64,000 nt of DNA, taken from positions 2,262,501-2,326,500 of the forward strand of contig NZ_JARUBJ010000002.1 in the NCBI RefSeq assembly GCF_029626145.1, given 5' to 3'. The notes below the pieces were generated by a model. The model did no database searches. It was given only the letters and a program-made list of their open reading frames with translations, and had not been told where the DNA came from. The DNA is from Micromonospora sp. WMMD961 (GTDB lineage Bacteria > Actinomycetota > Actinomycetes > Mycobacteriales > Micromonosporaceae). Positions 44,100-53,470 of this stretch are shown piece by piece. The position numbers were made by a program, and so were the translations under genes. Each line of letters opens with the position of its first letter. Position 1 is the first letter of the stretch.

Positions 44100-46493
44100 G
44101 TGTCCTCGTCCCCTCCGTCGCTACGCCGGCTGCTGGCCGGTGCCGCCGCGACAGCGTTGACGGCGCTGGTCGCGGTCGCCGTCTCGGCGTCCCCGGCCGC
44201 CGCGGCCACCACCACCCTCTACGCGTCGCCCTCGGGCACCGGCAGCAGTTGCACGGCCAGCCAACCGTGTTCGCTGACCGCCGCCCAGGCTGCGGTGCGG
44301 TCGCAGAACACCTCCATGTCCGGTGACATCGTCGTGGAGTTGGCCAACGGCACCTACCGGCTCACGTCGCCGATGCGACTCACCGCTGCCGACTCGGGCA
44401 CCAACGGCTACCAGGTGATCTGGCGGGCCGCCGCCTCCGCCCGGCCGACGATCACCGGCGCCCGGTCGGTCACCGGGTGGTCGCTCGTCGACTCCGGAAA
44501 GAACATCTGGCGGGCCAACGTCGGCGCCGGCCTCGACTCCCGTCAGCTCTACGTCAACGGTGCCGTCGCCACGCGGGCTCGCACCGCGGTGAACCGCGCC
44601 GACTTCACCTTCACCACGAGCGGCATGCGGTTCAGCAACAGCGCGCTCAACTACCTCAACAACCTCGGCAACCAGAACCGGGTCGAGGTGGAGAGCGTCG
44701 GCTCGTTCACCGACCGGTACTCGCCGGTGCAGAGCATCAGCGGGAACTTCCTGACCATGCAGCAGCCCGCGTGGAACAACAACACCTTCGGGTTCGACAC
44801 CCTCTCCAGCCCGCACCGCGCCGGCCCCTTCTACCTGACCAACGCGTACGAGTTCCTGGACTCACCGGGGGAGTGGTACCTCAACCCGGGCAACGGCCAG
44901 CTCAACTACATCCCGCTCGCCGGGCAGAACATGAGCTCCGTCAGCGTGGAGTTGCCGCAGCTCCAGTCCCTGGTCAACGTCGGCGGCACCTATGACGCGC
45001 CGGCCCACCACATCTCGTTCAGCGGGATCACCTTCACCGGCACCAGTTGGCTCGGCCCGAGCAGCAGCAACGGCTTCGCGGACCAGCAGACCGGGGCGCA
45101 CATCACCGGTACGTGGTCCCGTCCGTCCGACGCGTTGACCTCCTGCCAGGCCGGCTGCCCCCAGTTCGAGGCCACCCGGCCGAACTGGAACCAGATGCCC
45201 GCCGCCGTGCAGGTCTCGGCCGCGAACACCATCACCTTCAGCGACTCCCAGTTCGTCAACCTCGGGCAGACGGCCATCGGCATCGGCAACGACGCCAACG
45301 CCCACGCCAGCGGTGTCGGCCTGGGCGCCAGCAACATCACCGTGACCCGCTCCGAGATCGCCCGCAACTCCGCCGGGGGCATCGTGGTCGGCGGCGTACG
45401 CGCCGACGCCCACCATCCCAGCGACCAGCGGATGGTCAACCGCAACATCACCATCAGCAACAACCGGGTGCACGACCTCGGCCTGGAGTACCGGGGTGTG
45501 GTCTCGATCCTGACCACCTACGTGAACACCGCGCTGATCTCGCACAACGAGGTCTACAACATGCCGTACACCGGTCTGTCGGTCGGCTACGGCTGGGGCG
45601 CCAACGACGCCGGCGGCAGCCAGCACTACGCGAACCGGGGCCTCTACAACTACCAGCCGCGTTACACGACGGCGACCACCGCCGCGAACAACCAGGTCAT
45701 CGGCAACTACGTGCACGACGTGATGCAGCAGATGACCGACGGCGGGTGCATCTACACGCTGTCGGCGAACCCGGGCGGGACCATCAACGAGAACTACTGC
45801 CTGCGGACCAACGGCTGGTTCGGGCTCTACTTCGACGAGGGTTCGCGCTACTACACCGCCCGCAACAACGTGTTCTCCTCCACCGGCACCTGGGCCACCG
45901 CCAACTACTGGTACGCGGAGAACATGGGCAACTTCACCGTCACCAACAACTGGTCGACGAACAACAGCACGAACGTGACCAACGGTGATCGCGGCAACGT
46001 GGTCAACGGCAACGTCACGGTCTCCGGAGGCAACTGGCCGTCCGGCGCGCAGACGGTGATCAACGCCGCCGGCGTGCAGAGCGGCGGCGGCACCAACCCG
46101 CAGAACGTGCAGATCGTGGGTGTCCAGTCGGGCCGCTGCGCCGAGATCGGCAACTCCAGCACGACCAACGGCACGCAGGCCCAGATCTGGGACTGCATCG
46201 GTGGCGCCACCAACCAGCGGTGGACCCACACCGCCAGCCGGCAGCTCATGGTGTACGGCACCAAGTGCCTGGACGCCTCCGGGCAGGGGACCGCCAACGG
46301 CACCACGGTGGTGATCTGGGACTGCAACGGTCAGGCCAACCAGCAGTGGAACATCAACGCCAACGGCACGATCACGGGCGTGCAGTCGGGTCTCTGCCTG
46401 GACGCGAACGGGGCCGCGACGGCGAACGGCACGAAGTTGATCCTCTGGTCCTGCAACGGTGGTACCAACCAGCAGTGGCAGGTGCGGAGCTGA
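44100..46493 (+). CDS. Secreted right-handed beta-helix hydrolase (GH141-like) with CBM13
   Basis: A 797-residue exported protein: signal peptide (about 1-36), a beta-sandwich/beta-helix catalytic region (about 38-655) and a ricin-type CBM13 (about 670-797). The N-terminal part has the pattern LYASPSGTGSSC, ADSGTNGYQVIWRAA and RQLYVNGAVATRAR, seen in GH141 and related beta-helix hydrolases; the helix has many Asn-rich turns (VTRSEIARNSAGGI, ISNNRVHD). GH141 members act on fucosylated pectin or xylan. GTG 44100 follows AGGAG by 11 bases, 75 bases after the epimerase. The family call is tentative. Confidence 0.75.
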   Translation: MSSSPPSLRRLLAGAAATALTALVAVAVSASPAAAATTTLYASPSGTGSSCTASQPCSLTAAQAAVRSQNTSMSGDIVVELANGTYRLTSPMRLTAADSGTNGYQVIWRAAASARPTITGARSVTGWSLVDSGKNIWRANVGAGLDSRQLYVNGAVATRARTAVNRADFTFTTSGMRFSNSALNYLNNLGNQNRVEVESVGSFTDRYSPVQSISGNFLTMQQPAWNNNTFGFDTLSSPHRAGPFYLTNAYEFLDSPGEWYLNPGNGQLNYIPLAGQNMSSVSVELPQLQSLVNVGGTYDAPAHHISFSGITFTGTSWLGPSSSNGFADQQTGAHITGTWSRPSDALTSCQAGCPQFEATRPNWNQMPAAVQVSAANTITFSDSQFVNLGQTAIGIGNDANAHASGVGLGASNITVTRSEIARNSAGGIVVGGVRADAHHPSDQRMVNRNITISNNRVHDLGLEYRGVVSILTTYVNTALISHNEVYNMPYTGLSVGYGWGANDAGGSQHYANRGLYNYQPRYTTATTAANNQVIGNYVHDVMQQMTDGGCIYTLSANPGGTINENYCLRTNGWFGLYFDEGSRYYTARNNVFSSTGTWATANYWYAENMGNFTVTNNWSTNNSTNVTNGDRGNVVNGNVTVSGGNWPSGAQTVINAAGVQSGGGTNPQNVQIVGVQSGRCAEIGNSSTTNGTQAQIWDCIGGATNQRWTHTASRQLMVYGTKCLDASGQGTANGTTVVIWDCNGQANQQWNINANGTITGVQSGLCLDANGAATANGTKLILWSCNGGTNQQWQVRS
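46101..46490 (+). repeat. CBM13 module similar to the module at 17410-17780
   Basis: This C-terminal trefoil is nearly the same in protein sequence as the N-terminal trefoil of the GH54-like enzyme (shared strings include GRCAEI/GRCVEV, GTITGVQSGLCLDAN and ANGTKLILW). The DNA differs mostly at third bases, so the copy is older than the xylanase/esterase pair. Confidence 0.8.
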
Positions 46494-46510
46494 GGTAACG
46501 CGCTGTCCAC

Positions 46511-46547
46511 GGTCCGGGCTGGGGGCCGTACCGCCCCGGCCCGGACC
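46511..46547. terminator. Bidirectional terminator hairpin
   Basis: GGTCCGGGC and GCCCGGACC form a 9-bp stem, extended by pairing G and C runs inside, between the convergent beta-helix and GH32/68-like genes. Confidence 0.6.
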
Positions 46548-46632
46548 TGCGCGGGTCACCGCTCGTCGACCGACCCCACCGGGCGCGGGGGACGGGGCCG
46601 GAGCACGGCGTTCTCCACGCGCGGGATCGCCG

Positions 46633-47586
46633 TCACGTCGCGGTGAGCGTCCGCGCCGGGTCCACGACCAGCCCGGTCGAGGCGTCGTACCGTACCGGAA
46701 TGGGGTCGGTGAGTTCCCCGACGAACGTCTCGTCGACGTGGTCGAGGAAACCGATGAGTGACCAGCCGTCGCCGGGTCCGGGGACCAGCCGCGGCGCGTA
46801 CAGGTGCGGGTGCGTGAACGGGCGGGCGGACGCAATGTCCCACGGGCCGCGGACGGTCTCGCCGGTCGCCGCCCAGATCCGGTGGTCGTCGCGGCGAGCG
46901 CTGCTGGTGGCGTCGGTGGAGAACAACAGCAGGGGCTGCCCGTCGACGACAGCGACCTGGGGCACCTCCAGGTGGCCGAAGCCGGCCGGTGTCGACAGCG
47001 GCGGCTGGACGGTCCAGGTGACGAGGTCGGTGGAGGTGGCGTGGCCGACGACGCCACGGGTGTTCGTCGGTCCCGTGTTGGCCCGCGCGGTGATGAGCAT
47101 GTGCCAGCCCTCCCCGTCCGGGTCGGGGAAGACCCACGGGTCACGCCAGGCCTGCTCGTACCACAGGTCTGTGTCGAGCAGTTCGTACCAGGTCGGGTCG
47201 GCCTGGACGACGGGTTCGGTGCCGTGCCGGTGCCAGGTGGTCAGGTCGTCGGAGACGGCCAGGCCGATGCGTTGGACGAGGCCGTCCTCGCCGCGGCTGA
47301 CCCCGGTGTAGAACAGGTACCAGCGCCCGTCCGGGCCGCGGACCGTGCAGCCGGTCCAGGTCGCCAGATCGTCCCAACCGGGAGTGTCGGCGGGGACCAC
47401 GGCATCGGCGACCAGGCGCCACGAGTGCAGGTCCGCGGAGACGGCGTGGCCGATCGTGGCACGGCGGTGGCGGCGGTGCGGGTCGTGCAGGGCACGGGAG
47501 GCGCGGAGGAAGAACACGTGCCAGAGGCCGTTGTCGTCCCGCGCGTACCAGCTGTCCCACACCCAGTGGTCGGGTAGACGAAGCAT
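46633..47586 (-). CDS. Five-bladed beta-propeller glycosidase (GH32/GH68-like)
   Basis: A 317-residue cytoplasmic protein without a signal peptide. It has the three acidic motifs of the GH32/68 clan in order: Asp in WVWDSWY (nucleophile), WRDPWVF (the RDP motif) and Glu in HLEVPQ (acid/base). Clan J acts on fructosides, but related propeller families act on arabinose and xylose, so the substrate is not fixed. ATG 47586 starts just before LRLPDHW. A GCTAAA-type operator lies 16 bases upstream, and the gene runs the same way as the LacI gene 99 bases upstream. Confidence 0.75.
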   Translation of the reverse strand: MLRLPDHWVWDSWYARDDNGLWHVFFLRASRALHDPHRRHRRATIGHAVSADLHSWRLVADAVVPADTPGWDDLATWTGCTVRGPDGRWYLFYTGVSRGEDGLVQRIGLAVSDDLTTWHRHGTEPVVQADPTWYELLDTDLWYEQAWRDPWVFPDPDGEGWHMLITARANTGPTNTRGVVGHATSTDLVTWTVQPPLSTPAGFGHLEVPQVAVVDGQPLLLFSTDATSSARRDDHRIWAATGETVRGPWDIASARPFTHPHLYAPRLVPGPGDGWSLIGFLDHVDETFVGELTDPIPVRYDASTGLVVDPARTLTAT

Positions 47587-47601
47587 GGCGGGAAACCTAG
47601 C

Positions 47602-47617
47602 ACTAAACCGTTTTAGC
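47602..47617 (-). promoter_or_regulatory. LacI-type operator upstream of the propeller hydrolase
   Basis: ACTAAACCGTTTTAGC matches 12 of 16 bases of GCTAAATCAGTTTAGC found at 48875 and 54872. It lies 16 bases from the ATG. Confidence 0.6.
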
Positions 47618-47684
47618 GTCGGCCTGGGCAGGTCCAGTGCGGTGGTCCGTGGCTGCGCGGACGATGACTCGGCGGGACCTGCGG

Positions 47685-48710
47685 TCATTCCGCCGGAGGG
47701 GCGAGGGACTTACGGCGGCGCAGGGGCATCGGCACGAGCGACGGCTCGGTGTCGCCGCCGTCCAGGAGCAGTTCGACCGCGCGTCGCCCCATCTGCTCGT
47801 GCGGCAGTGCCGTGGTGGCGAGACCGGGACGCAGCCATGCGGCGATCGGGTCGTCGTCGAACGAGATCACCGAGATGTCCTCCGGGACCGTCAGTCCGGC
47901 CTCGCCGAGCGCCTGGTAGGCGCCGAAGGCCAGGCGGTCGTTCATGCAGATGACCGCGCTGGGTCGGGTGGACCGGCCCAGTAGCCCGCGCATCGCGGCG
48001 TACCCGTGCTCGGGCAGCCACTCGGTGCAGAAGCACTCGGCCAGTAGTGAGACGTCGGCGTCGCCGAGCGCCTGCCGGATACCGTGCAGGCGCGCCCGGG
48101 CGGCGAGCGAGACCTCGGGGTCGTCCTCCTTGAGTCGGTTACGGCCGATGAGCGCGATCGCGTCGCGGTGGCCGAGTTCGAGCAGGGCGTTGGCGGCGGT
48201 GCGGCCGGCCCGGTCGTCGTCCGGGAGGACGCTGGGCAGGCCGTCGGAGCTGGTGGCGTTGAGCAGCACGACCGGACCGCCGAGGATGGCCGGGGGCACC
48301 GTCAGCCGCCGGGTGGCCATCGCCGCGTAGATCACCCCGTCGACCTGCCGGTCGAGCACGGCCTCGATGGCGTACTGCTCGAAGGTGGCGTCGCCCTGCG
48401 TCTCGGTGATGAGCAGTACGTGGTCCCGCTCGCGGGCCGCGTCGAGGGCGCCACGGATGAGGTCGCCGGCGAACCGGGTGGTGGCGACGATGTCGGAGAC
48501 GAACGCGATGGTGGCGGTCTTGCGAGTGCGCAGGCTGCGCGCGGCGAGGTTGGGTCGGTAGCCGAGTTCCTCCGCGGCGGCGAACACGCGCTGGTGCGCC
48601 TCGGCCGAGAGTCGGGTGCCCTCCCGGCCGTTGAGCACCATCGACGCGGCGGTCTTGGACAGCCCGGCTCTCCGCGCGACGTCGGCGAGTGTTGCTCTGT
48701 TGCTGCCCAT
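47685..48710 (-). CDS. LacI family transcriptional regulator
   Basis: A 341-residue LacI/GalR repressor: DNA-binding head NRATLADVARRAGLSKTAAS, hinge YRPNLAARSLRTRKT, then a sugar-sensor domain (about 60-335). ATG 48710 follows GGAGG. It is divergent from the ABC operon at 49082. The matching GCTAAATCAGTTTAGC sites before that operon and before the esterase at 54799, plus a weaker one before the propeller hydrolase, make it the likely regulator of a three-locus regulon. Confidence 0.92.
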   Translation of the reverse strand: MGSNRATLADVARRAGLSKTAASMVLNGREGTRLSAEAHQRVFAAAEELGYRPNLAARSLRTRKTATIAFVSDIVATTRFAGDLIRGALDAARERDHVLLITETQGDATFEQYAIEAVLDRQVDGVIYAAMATRRLTVPPAILGGPVVLLNATSSDGLPSVLPDDDRAGRTAANALLELGHRDAIALIGRNRLKEDDPEVSLAARARLHGIRQALGDADVSLLAECFCTEWLPEHGYAAMRGLLGRSTRPSAVICMNDRLAFGAYQALGEAGLTVPEDISVISFDDDPIAAWLRPGLATTALPHEQMGRRAVELLLDGGDTEPSLVPMPLRRRKSLAPPAE

Positions 48711-48843
48711 CAGTCCTCCGAATCAGGCGCGGTGCCATAGGCGCTGCTCCTGCCCATCATGATGCGTCGTCGCCCGAGATCTCGCGTCGGTCACGCCGGG
48801 AGTGGTGTGAACCCGACGTTTCCGCCCTGTTGCCAGGTTGTCC

Positions 48844-48890
48844 TTGACAGCTTCCCGTGCCACGCGCATGCTCTGCTAAATCAGTTTAGC
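48844..48890 (+). promoter_or_regulatory. Promoter and operator of the 49082 ABC operon
   Basis: -35 TTGACA (48844-48849), 17-bp spacer, -10 CATGCT (48867-48872), then GCTAAATCAGTTTAGC (48875-48890), centred on the expected start site. A leader of about 200 bases follows; the rest of the 371-base gap shows nothing else. Confidence 0.72.
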
Positions 48891-49081
48891 GACCACTTCT
48901 GGTGCATCCAGAAGCGCCTTCGGTGGCCGTGCCGGGACCTCGTGGTGGCAGGTACGGGTGTCGTGCTCGGTCCACCGGCCGCGACGTACGCGTGGCGGCC
49001 GTCAGTCCGGCGCGGTGGTTCCGGTGGGGCCGTCGCGCGGTCGTGGGCCGCGGGGCGGGTGAATAGTCGAGGAGTCATGAA

Positions 49082-50437
49082 ATGGCAGAACTGCTGACAA
49101 GTTTCCCGCGACGGAGAACTGTGCTCCTCGCGTCGCTGCTGTCGGTCGGGATGGCCGCGACGGCCTGCAGCGCGCCAGGGGAGGACCGGTCGTCGACCCC
49201 GAAGTCCGACGCCGCCGTCAAGACCGATCTCGGAACCGCGCCGATCACCCTGGAGATGTACGCGGAGACCGGCTTCCCCCTGGCCAAGGCGCTGGCCGAC
49301 GAGTTCTCCAAGCAACACTCCAACGTCACGTTCAACATCCGCGAGGACCAGTTCACGGTGATCGTGGAGAACGCGCCGCGGGTGATGGCGTCGGACAACT
49401 CGCCCGACATCATCCGGCTCCCGACGATGGTCGACCTGGTCAAGGACGACCTGCTCAAGAACCTCGACCCGTACTTCACCGCGTACGGCTGGGACAAGTT
49501 TCCCGCCTCGCAGCTCATCCAGTTGCGCGTCGGCGAGAACACCCGGGGAACCGGGTCGCTGTACGGCATGGGGCTCGGCTACAGCGTCACCGGCGTCTTC
49601 TACAACAAGAAGCTGGCCACCCAGATCGGCATGACCCAGCCGCCGGCCACCGTCGCCGATTTCGAGCAGCTGTTGGCCAAGGCGAAGACCGCCGGGGTCC
49701 AGCCGATCATGCAGTTCAACAAGAACACGGCGGGCATCAACTTCCCGCACCAGGCGTTGCAGAACCAGTTCGGCGACCCGACCCAGGTCGCTGACTGGAT
49801 CTTCCAGAAGCCGGGGGCCACGTTCGACACTCCGGCCGCGCTGAAGGCCACCCAGACCATCCAGAAGTGGGCGCAGGCCGGCTACTTCCCCAAGGACGCC
49901 AACGCCATCGACTACGCGGGGATGGTGGGGGAGTTCCAGAAGGGCAACGGCCTGTTCATGTTCAACGGCGACTGGGAGTCGGCCAACCTGGACAAGGGGA
50001 TGCCCGGAAACGTGGGCTTCTTCCTGTTCCCGACGGAGGCCCCCGGTGGCAAGCACGTCGCCATGTCCGCCCCGAACACCTTCGGCGTCTCCGCCAAGGC
50101 CAAGAACCCCGACGCCGCCGCCTTCTTCCTGAACTGGGTCCACACCAACGCGAAGGCGCGCGAGATCGCGGTCACGGTCGGGGGCTCCAGCCCCGGCGGC
50201 CCGAGTGATCTTCCGGTGCCGGCCGCCGCCCCGAACACGGTGCTGGCCGAGACCCTGAAGGCGTCGCAGCAACTCGGCGCGGAGAACGGCGCGGTGGACT
50301 TCACCGCGAACGCCACCGGTGGCATCTTCGCCGCCGCGATCACCCCGGAGATGCAGAAGCTGATCGCCGGACAGCAGACTCCCGAGGGGTACGTGAAGGC
50401 CGTCCAGGCCGAGTACGCGAAGGAACTGTCCCGATGA
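49082..50437 (+). CDS. Sugar ABC transporter substrate-binding lipoprotein
   Basis: A 451-residue family 1 solute-binding protein with signal peptide and lipobox GMAATACSAPGED. Domain motifs include EFSKQHSNVTFNI, SDNSPDIIRLPTM and YSVTGVFYNKKLA. ATG 49082 lies about nine bases after GAGGAG; an out-of-frame ATG at 49077 gives only six codons. First gene of an operon with two permeases and an esterase. Confidence 0.92.
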   Translation: MAELLTSFPRRRTVLLASLLSVGMAATACSAPGEDRSSTPKSDAAVKTDLGTAPITLEMYAETGFPLAKALADEFSKQHSNVTFNIREDQFTVIVENAPRVMASDNSPDIIRLPTMVDLVKDDLLKNLDPYFTAYGWDKFPASQLIQLRVGENTRGTGSLYGMGLGYSVTGVFYNKKLATQIGMTQPPATVADFEQLLAKAKTAGVQPIMQFNKNTAGINFPHQALQNQFGDPTQVADWIFQKPGATFDTPAALKATQTIQKWAQAGYFPKDANAIDYAGMVGEFQKGNGLFMFNGDWESANLDKGMPGNVGFFLFPTEAPGGKHVAMSAPNTFGVSAKAKNPDAAAFFLNWVHTNAKAREIAVTVGGSSPGGPSDLPVPAAAPNTVLAETLKASQQLGAENGAVDFTANATGGIFAAAITPEMQKLIAGQQTPEGYVKAVQAEYAKELSR

Positions 50438-51387
50438 CGTCTGCCCTCGGCAGCGCACCAACCGGGCGGGACGACCGTCGCGCCCGTCCGACCCCCAAGC
50501 GGGCCCACCGACTCCGGTGGGCCCGCGCGGCCGGGACCGGCTGGTTGTACGTCCTGCCCGCCCTGGTGATGTACGCGGTGTTCGTCCTCCGCCCGCTCGT
50601 CCTGACGTTGCAGTACTCGCTCTACGACTGGAACGGGATCGGGGTGGCCCGCTGGGCGGGTCTGGACAACTACGTCACCGTGTTCACCGACAGCGACCTG
50701 CTCAAAATCATCGGCAACGCCGTCATCCTGATCGTCTTCTTCAGCTTCATCCCCGTCGCGCTCGGTCTGCTGGTGGCGAGCATGGTGCGTCGGATCACCA
50801 CCGGCGCGTTCGGCACTGTCGTGCGGACCATCCTGTTCCTGCCACAGGTCATTCCCCTGGTGGCGGCCGGCATCGCGTGGAGTTGGCTGCTCTCGTCGAA
50901 CGGTCTGGTCAACCAGGCGCTGCGCGCGGTCGGCCTGGGTGGCGTCGCCCGCGCGTGGCTCGGCGACTTCGACACGGCGCTGCCCGCCGTGGGCGTGATC
51001 GGGGCCTGGGTCCTGCTCGGCCTCTGCACGATCCTGTTGGTCACCGGCATGAGCAAGATCGATCCAGCGCTCTACGAGGCCGCCCGGCTGGACGGCGCGG
51101 GCCCGGTCCGTGAGTTCCTCGCCGTGACCCTGCCCAGCCTGCGCCAGGAGATCGGTGTCTGCCTCACCGTGACGGTCATCGCCGCCCTGGCCAGCTTCGA
51201 CATCGTCTACATCTCCACCAGTGGCGGTCCCGGCCTGCAGACCACAGTGCCGGGCCTGGAGATCTACCGGCTGGCCTTCTCGCAGCGTCAGGTCGGGCTG
51301 GCCTCTGCGCTCGCCGTCGTGCTCATGCTGCTGGTGCTGGCCTGTGTGCTGCCGATCCAGCGACTGACCCGAGGGGAGAAGCCGTGA
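50434..51387 (+). CDS. Sugar ABC transporter permease (MalF type)
   Basis: A 317-residue permease; cytoplasmic Arg-rich N-terminus, six helices, coupling loop DPALYEAARLDGAGPVREFL. It overlaps the binding-protein gene (ATGA) and the next permease (GTGA) by four bases each. Confidence 0.93.
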   Translation: MTSALGSAPTGRDDRRARPTPKRAHRLRWARAAGTGWLYVLPALVMYAVFVLRPLVLTLQYSLYDWNGIGVARWAGLDNYVTVFTDSDLLKIIGNAVILIVFFSFIPVALGLLVASMVRRITTGAFGTVVRTILFLPQVIPLVAAGIAWSWLLSSNGLVNQALRAVGLGGVARAWLGDFDTALPAVGVIGAWVLLGLCTILLVTGMSKIDPALYEAARLDGAGPVREFLAVTLPSLRQEIGVCLTVTVIAALASFDIVYISTSGGPGLQTTVPGLEIYRLAFSQRQVGLASALAVVLMLLVLACVLPIQRLTRGEKP

Positions 51388-52208
51388 ACCTGAGCCGCCG
51401 TGAACAGGTGACCGGTCGTGTCTTCCTGATCGCGCTGATCCTCGTCACCCTGTTGCCGTTCGTGAGCATGCTCTCGGCGGCGTTGCAGCCACGCGGCACG
51501 GTGCCCACCGGTCTGGCCTGGCCGTCCGACCCGCAGTGGGGGAACTTCGCCGACGCCTTCACCGCCGCCAACATGGGTGCTCTGCTGCGTTCCAGCCTGA
51601 TCATCGTGGCCGGTGTCGTGCCGGTGTCCGTGCTCATCGCCACCATGGCCGGGTTCGGGCTTGGCCAGTTGCGGGTGCCCGGCGGTCGACTCGTCTTCGG
51701 TCTCTTCCTGCTCGGGCTGACGTTGCCGTTCGAGGCCGTGGTCACCCCGCTCTACTATCAGATGCAGGATCTCGGCCTGCTCAACACCCGTTGGGCCATC
51801 ATCCTGCCGCTGATCGGCCTCTACATGCCGTTCGCGGTGTTCTGGATGCGGGCGCACTTCACCAACGTGCCGGTCGAGCTGTCCGAGGCGGCCCGGGTGG
51901 ACGGCAGCAGCACGTGGCAGATGTTCTGGCGGGTCCAGATGCCGCTGGCCCGGCCGGCCATCGCCTCGCTGACGATCCTGATGTTCCTCTGGACCTGGAA
52001 CCAGTTCCTCCTGGCCATCGTCCTCGTCGACGATGCCACCAAACGCACCATGGCCGGAGCGCTCGGCGCGTTCCAGGGTCAGTGGGGCACCGACCTGGTA
52101 CTGCTGTGCGCCGGATCGCTGCTGATCCTCACGCCCACGCTGATCGTGTTCCTGATCTTCCAGCGACAGTTCATCAAGGCCCTGATCCAGGGGTCAGTGA
52201 AGGGGTAG
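51384..52208 (+). CDS. Sugar ABC transporter permease (MalG type)
   Basis: A 274-residue permease with six helices and coupling loop PVELSEAARVDGSSTWQMFW. GTG start overlapping the upstream stop. The esterase gene begins three bases after its stop. Confidence 0.93.
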   Translation: MNLSRREQVTGRVFLIALILVTLLPFVSMLSAALQPRGTVPTGLAWPSDPQWGNFADAFTAANMGALLRSSLIIVAGVVPVSVLIATMAGFGLGQLRVPGGRLVFGLFLLGLTLPFEAVVTPLYYQMQDLGLLNTRWAIILPLIGLYMPFAVFWMRAHFTNVPVELSEAARVDGSSTWQMFWRVQMPLARPAIASLTILMFLWTWNQFLLAIVLVDDATKRTMAGALGAFQGQWGTDLVLLCAGSLLILTPTLIVFLIFQRQFIKALIQGSVKG

Positions 52209-52211
52209 GCA

Positions 52212-53363
52212 GTGGACACACAGCCGAAGATCCACGGCCATGTCGACGAAGGCTACGGCCGCGTCGCCGACGTGTTCAGCGACAACTTCGCCTCCCACGG
52301 CGAGGTCGGTGCCGCGGCAACCGTCTACGTGCGGGGTCGCAAGGTCGTCGACCTGTACGGCGGGGTGGCCGACACCCGCACCGGGCGGCCCTGGGACGCG
52401 CACACGCCGGTCGTCGTCTTCTCCTGCACCAAGGGAATCCTGGCGATCTGCGCCTACCTGCTGGTCCAGCAGGGCCGGCTCGACCTCGATGCTCCGGTGA
52501 CGCGCTACTGGCCGGAGTTCGGGCAGCACGGCAAGGCGGACATCCCCGTGCGTTGGCTGCTCACGCACCAGGCCGGCCTGCCCGCGTTGGACCGGCCCAT
52601 GACCCTGGACGAGGTTCTGGCGTGGGATCCGGTCATCGAGGCGATCGAGGCGCAGCCCCCGTTGTGGCAGCCGGGCACCGCGCACGGCTACCACTCGATG
52701 ACCTACGGCTGGCTGGTCGGCGAGGTGATTCGCCGCATCACCGGTCGGCTCCCCGGCGCGTACTTCCATGACACCGTCGCGGAGCCGCTCGGTCTGCACA
52801 CCTGGCTCGGGCTTCCCGCCGCCGAGAGCGACACCGTCGCCTGGGGGCTGGCACCCCCTCCGGATGCCGACCCGTTCGTGGATCCGGTCGCCGAACGCGG
52901 AATCACCATGGGAGGCGCCTTCGCCTTCCCCGCCGACGACGACGGTCTGGTCAGCTTCAACGACCCGTCCATCCGGGCCGCCGGCATTCCCGGCGCGGGC
53001 GCGGTGAGCACCGCGGACGGCCTGGCGCGCCTCTACGCGGCCTGCGTGTCGGACGTCCAGCCTGGACCCCTGCTGACGGCCGCGTCGGTGGACGACGCGG
53101 TCGTCGTCCGGTCGCGGGGCCAGCAGCGGCACGGCCCGCCGGACACCGGGCAGCGCTGGGGGACCGGCTTCCTGCTGCACTCGCCACCGGCCCGGCCACT
53201 GCTGGGCGAGCGCAGCTTCGGCCACGACGGCGCGGGCGGCAACCTGGCCTTCGCCGACGCGCAGCACCAGGTCGGGTTCGGGTACGTGGTCAACCAGATG
53301 CGCGGGATGGGCGACGAGCGGGCCAATCGACTGACCGCAGCCCTCCGCGCCTGCCTGAACTGA
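52212..53363 (+). CDS. Beta-lactamase-fold serine hydrolase (EstB/class C-like esterase)
   Basis: A 383-residue cytoplasmic protein of the beta-lactamase/transpeptidase-like family. The SxxK motif is SCTK (residues 71-74); the second motif is YHS rather than YxN; the third is GHDGAGG near residue 338. This combination fits family VIII carboxylesterases rather than true beta-lactamases, and there is no signal peptide. Its place at the end of a sugar ABC operon suggests it removes ester groups from imported sugars. GTG 52212 follows GGGGTAGG. Confidence 0.85.
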   Translation: MDTQPKIHGHVDEGYGRVADVFSDNFASHGEVGAAATVYVRGRKVVDLYGGVADTRTGRPWDAHTPVVVFSCTKGILAICAYLLVQQGRLDLDAPVTRYWPEFGQHGKADIPVRWLLTHQAGLPALDRPMTLDEVLAWDPVIEAIEAQPPLWQPGTAHGYHSMTYGWLVGEVIRRITGRLPGAYFHDTVAEPLGLHTWLGLPAAESDTVAWGLAPPPDADPFVDPVAERGITMGGAFAFPADDDGLVSFNDPSIRAAGIPGAGAVSTADGLARLYAACVSDVQPGPLLTAASVDDAVVVRSRGQQRHGPPDTGQRWGTGFLLHSPPARPLLGERSFGHDGAGGNLAFADAQHQVGFGYVVNQMRGMGDERANRLTAALRACLN

Positions 53364-53387
53364 TCCCCGGACCCCCTCCGGCCGGTC

Positions 53388-53461
53388 GCCGGGCGACGCC
53401 TCGCGATGATCACCGGGCGCTGGATCAGCGCTGCCGGATCAGCGGCGAGACGTCGCCCGGC
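53388..53461. terminator. Long hairpin between convergent esterase genes
   Basis: GCCGGGCGACG (53388-53398) pairs with CGTCGCCCGGC (53451-53461) across a loop that can fold further. Confidence 0.4.
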
Positions 53462-53470
53462 TCCGCACTG

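Noticed and set aside
52212..53363. A beta-lactamase resistance gene
   Set aside because: The second motif is YHS, there is no signal peptide, and it is the last gene of a sugar importer operon; a family VIII esterase fits better.
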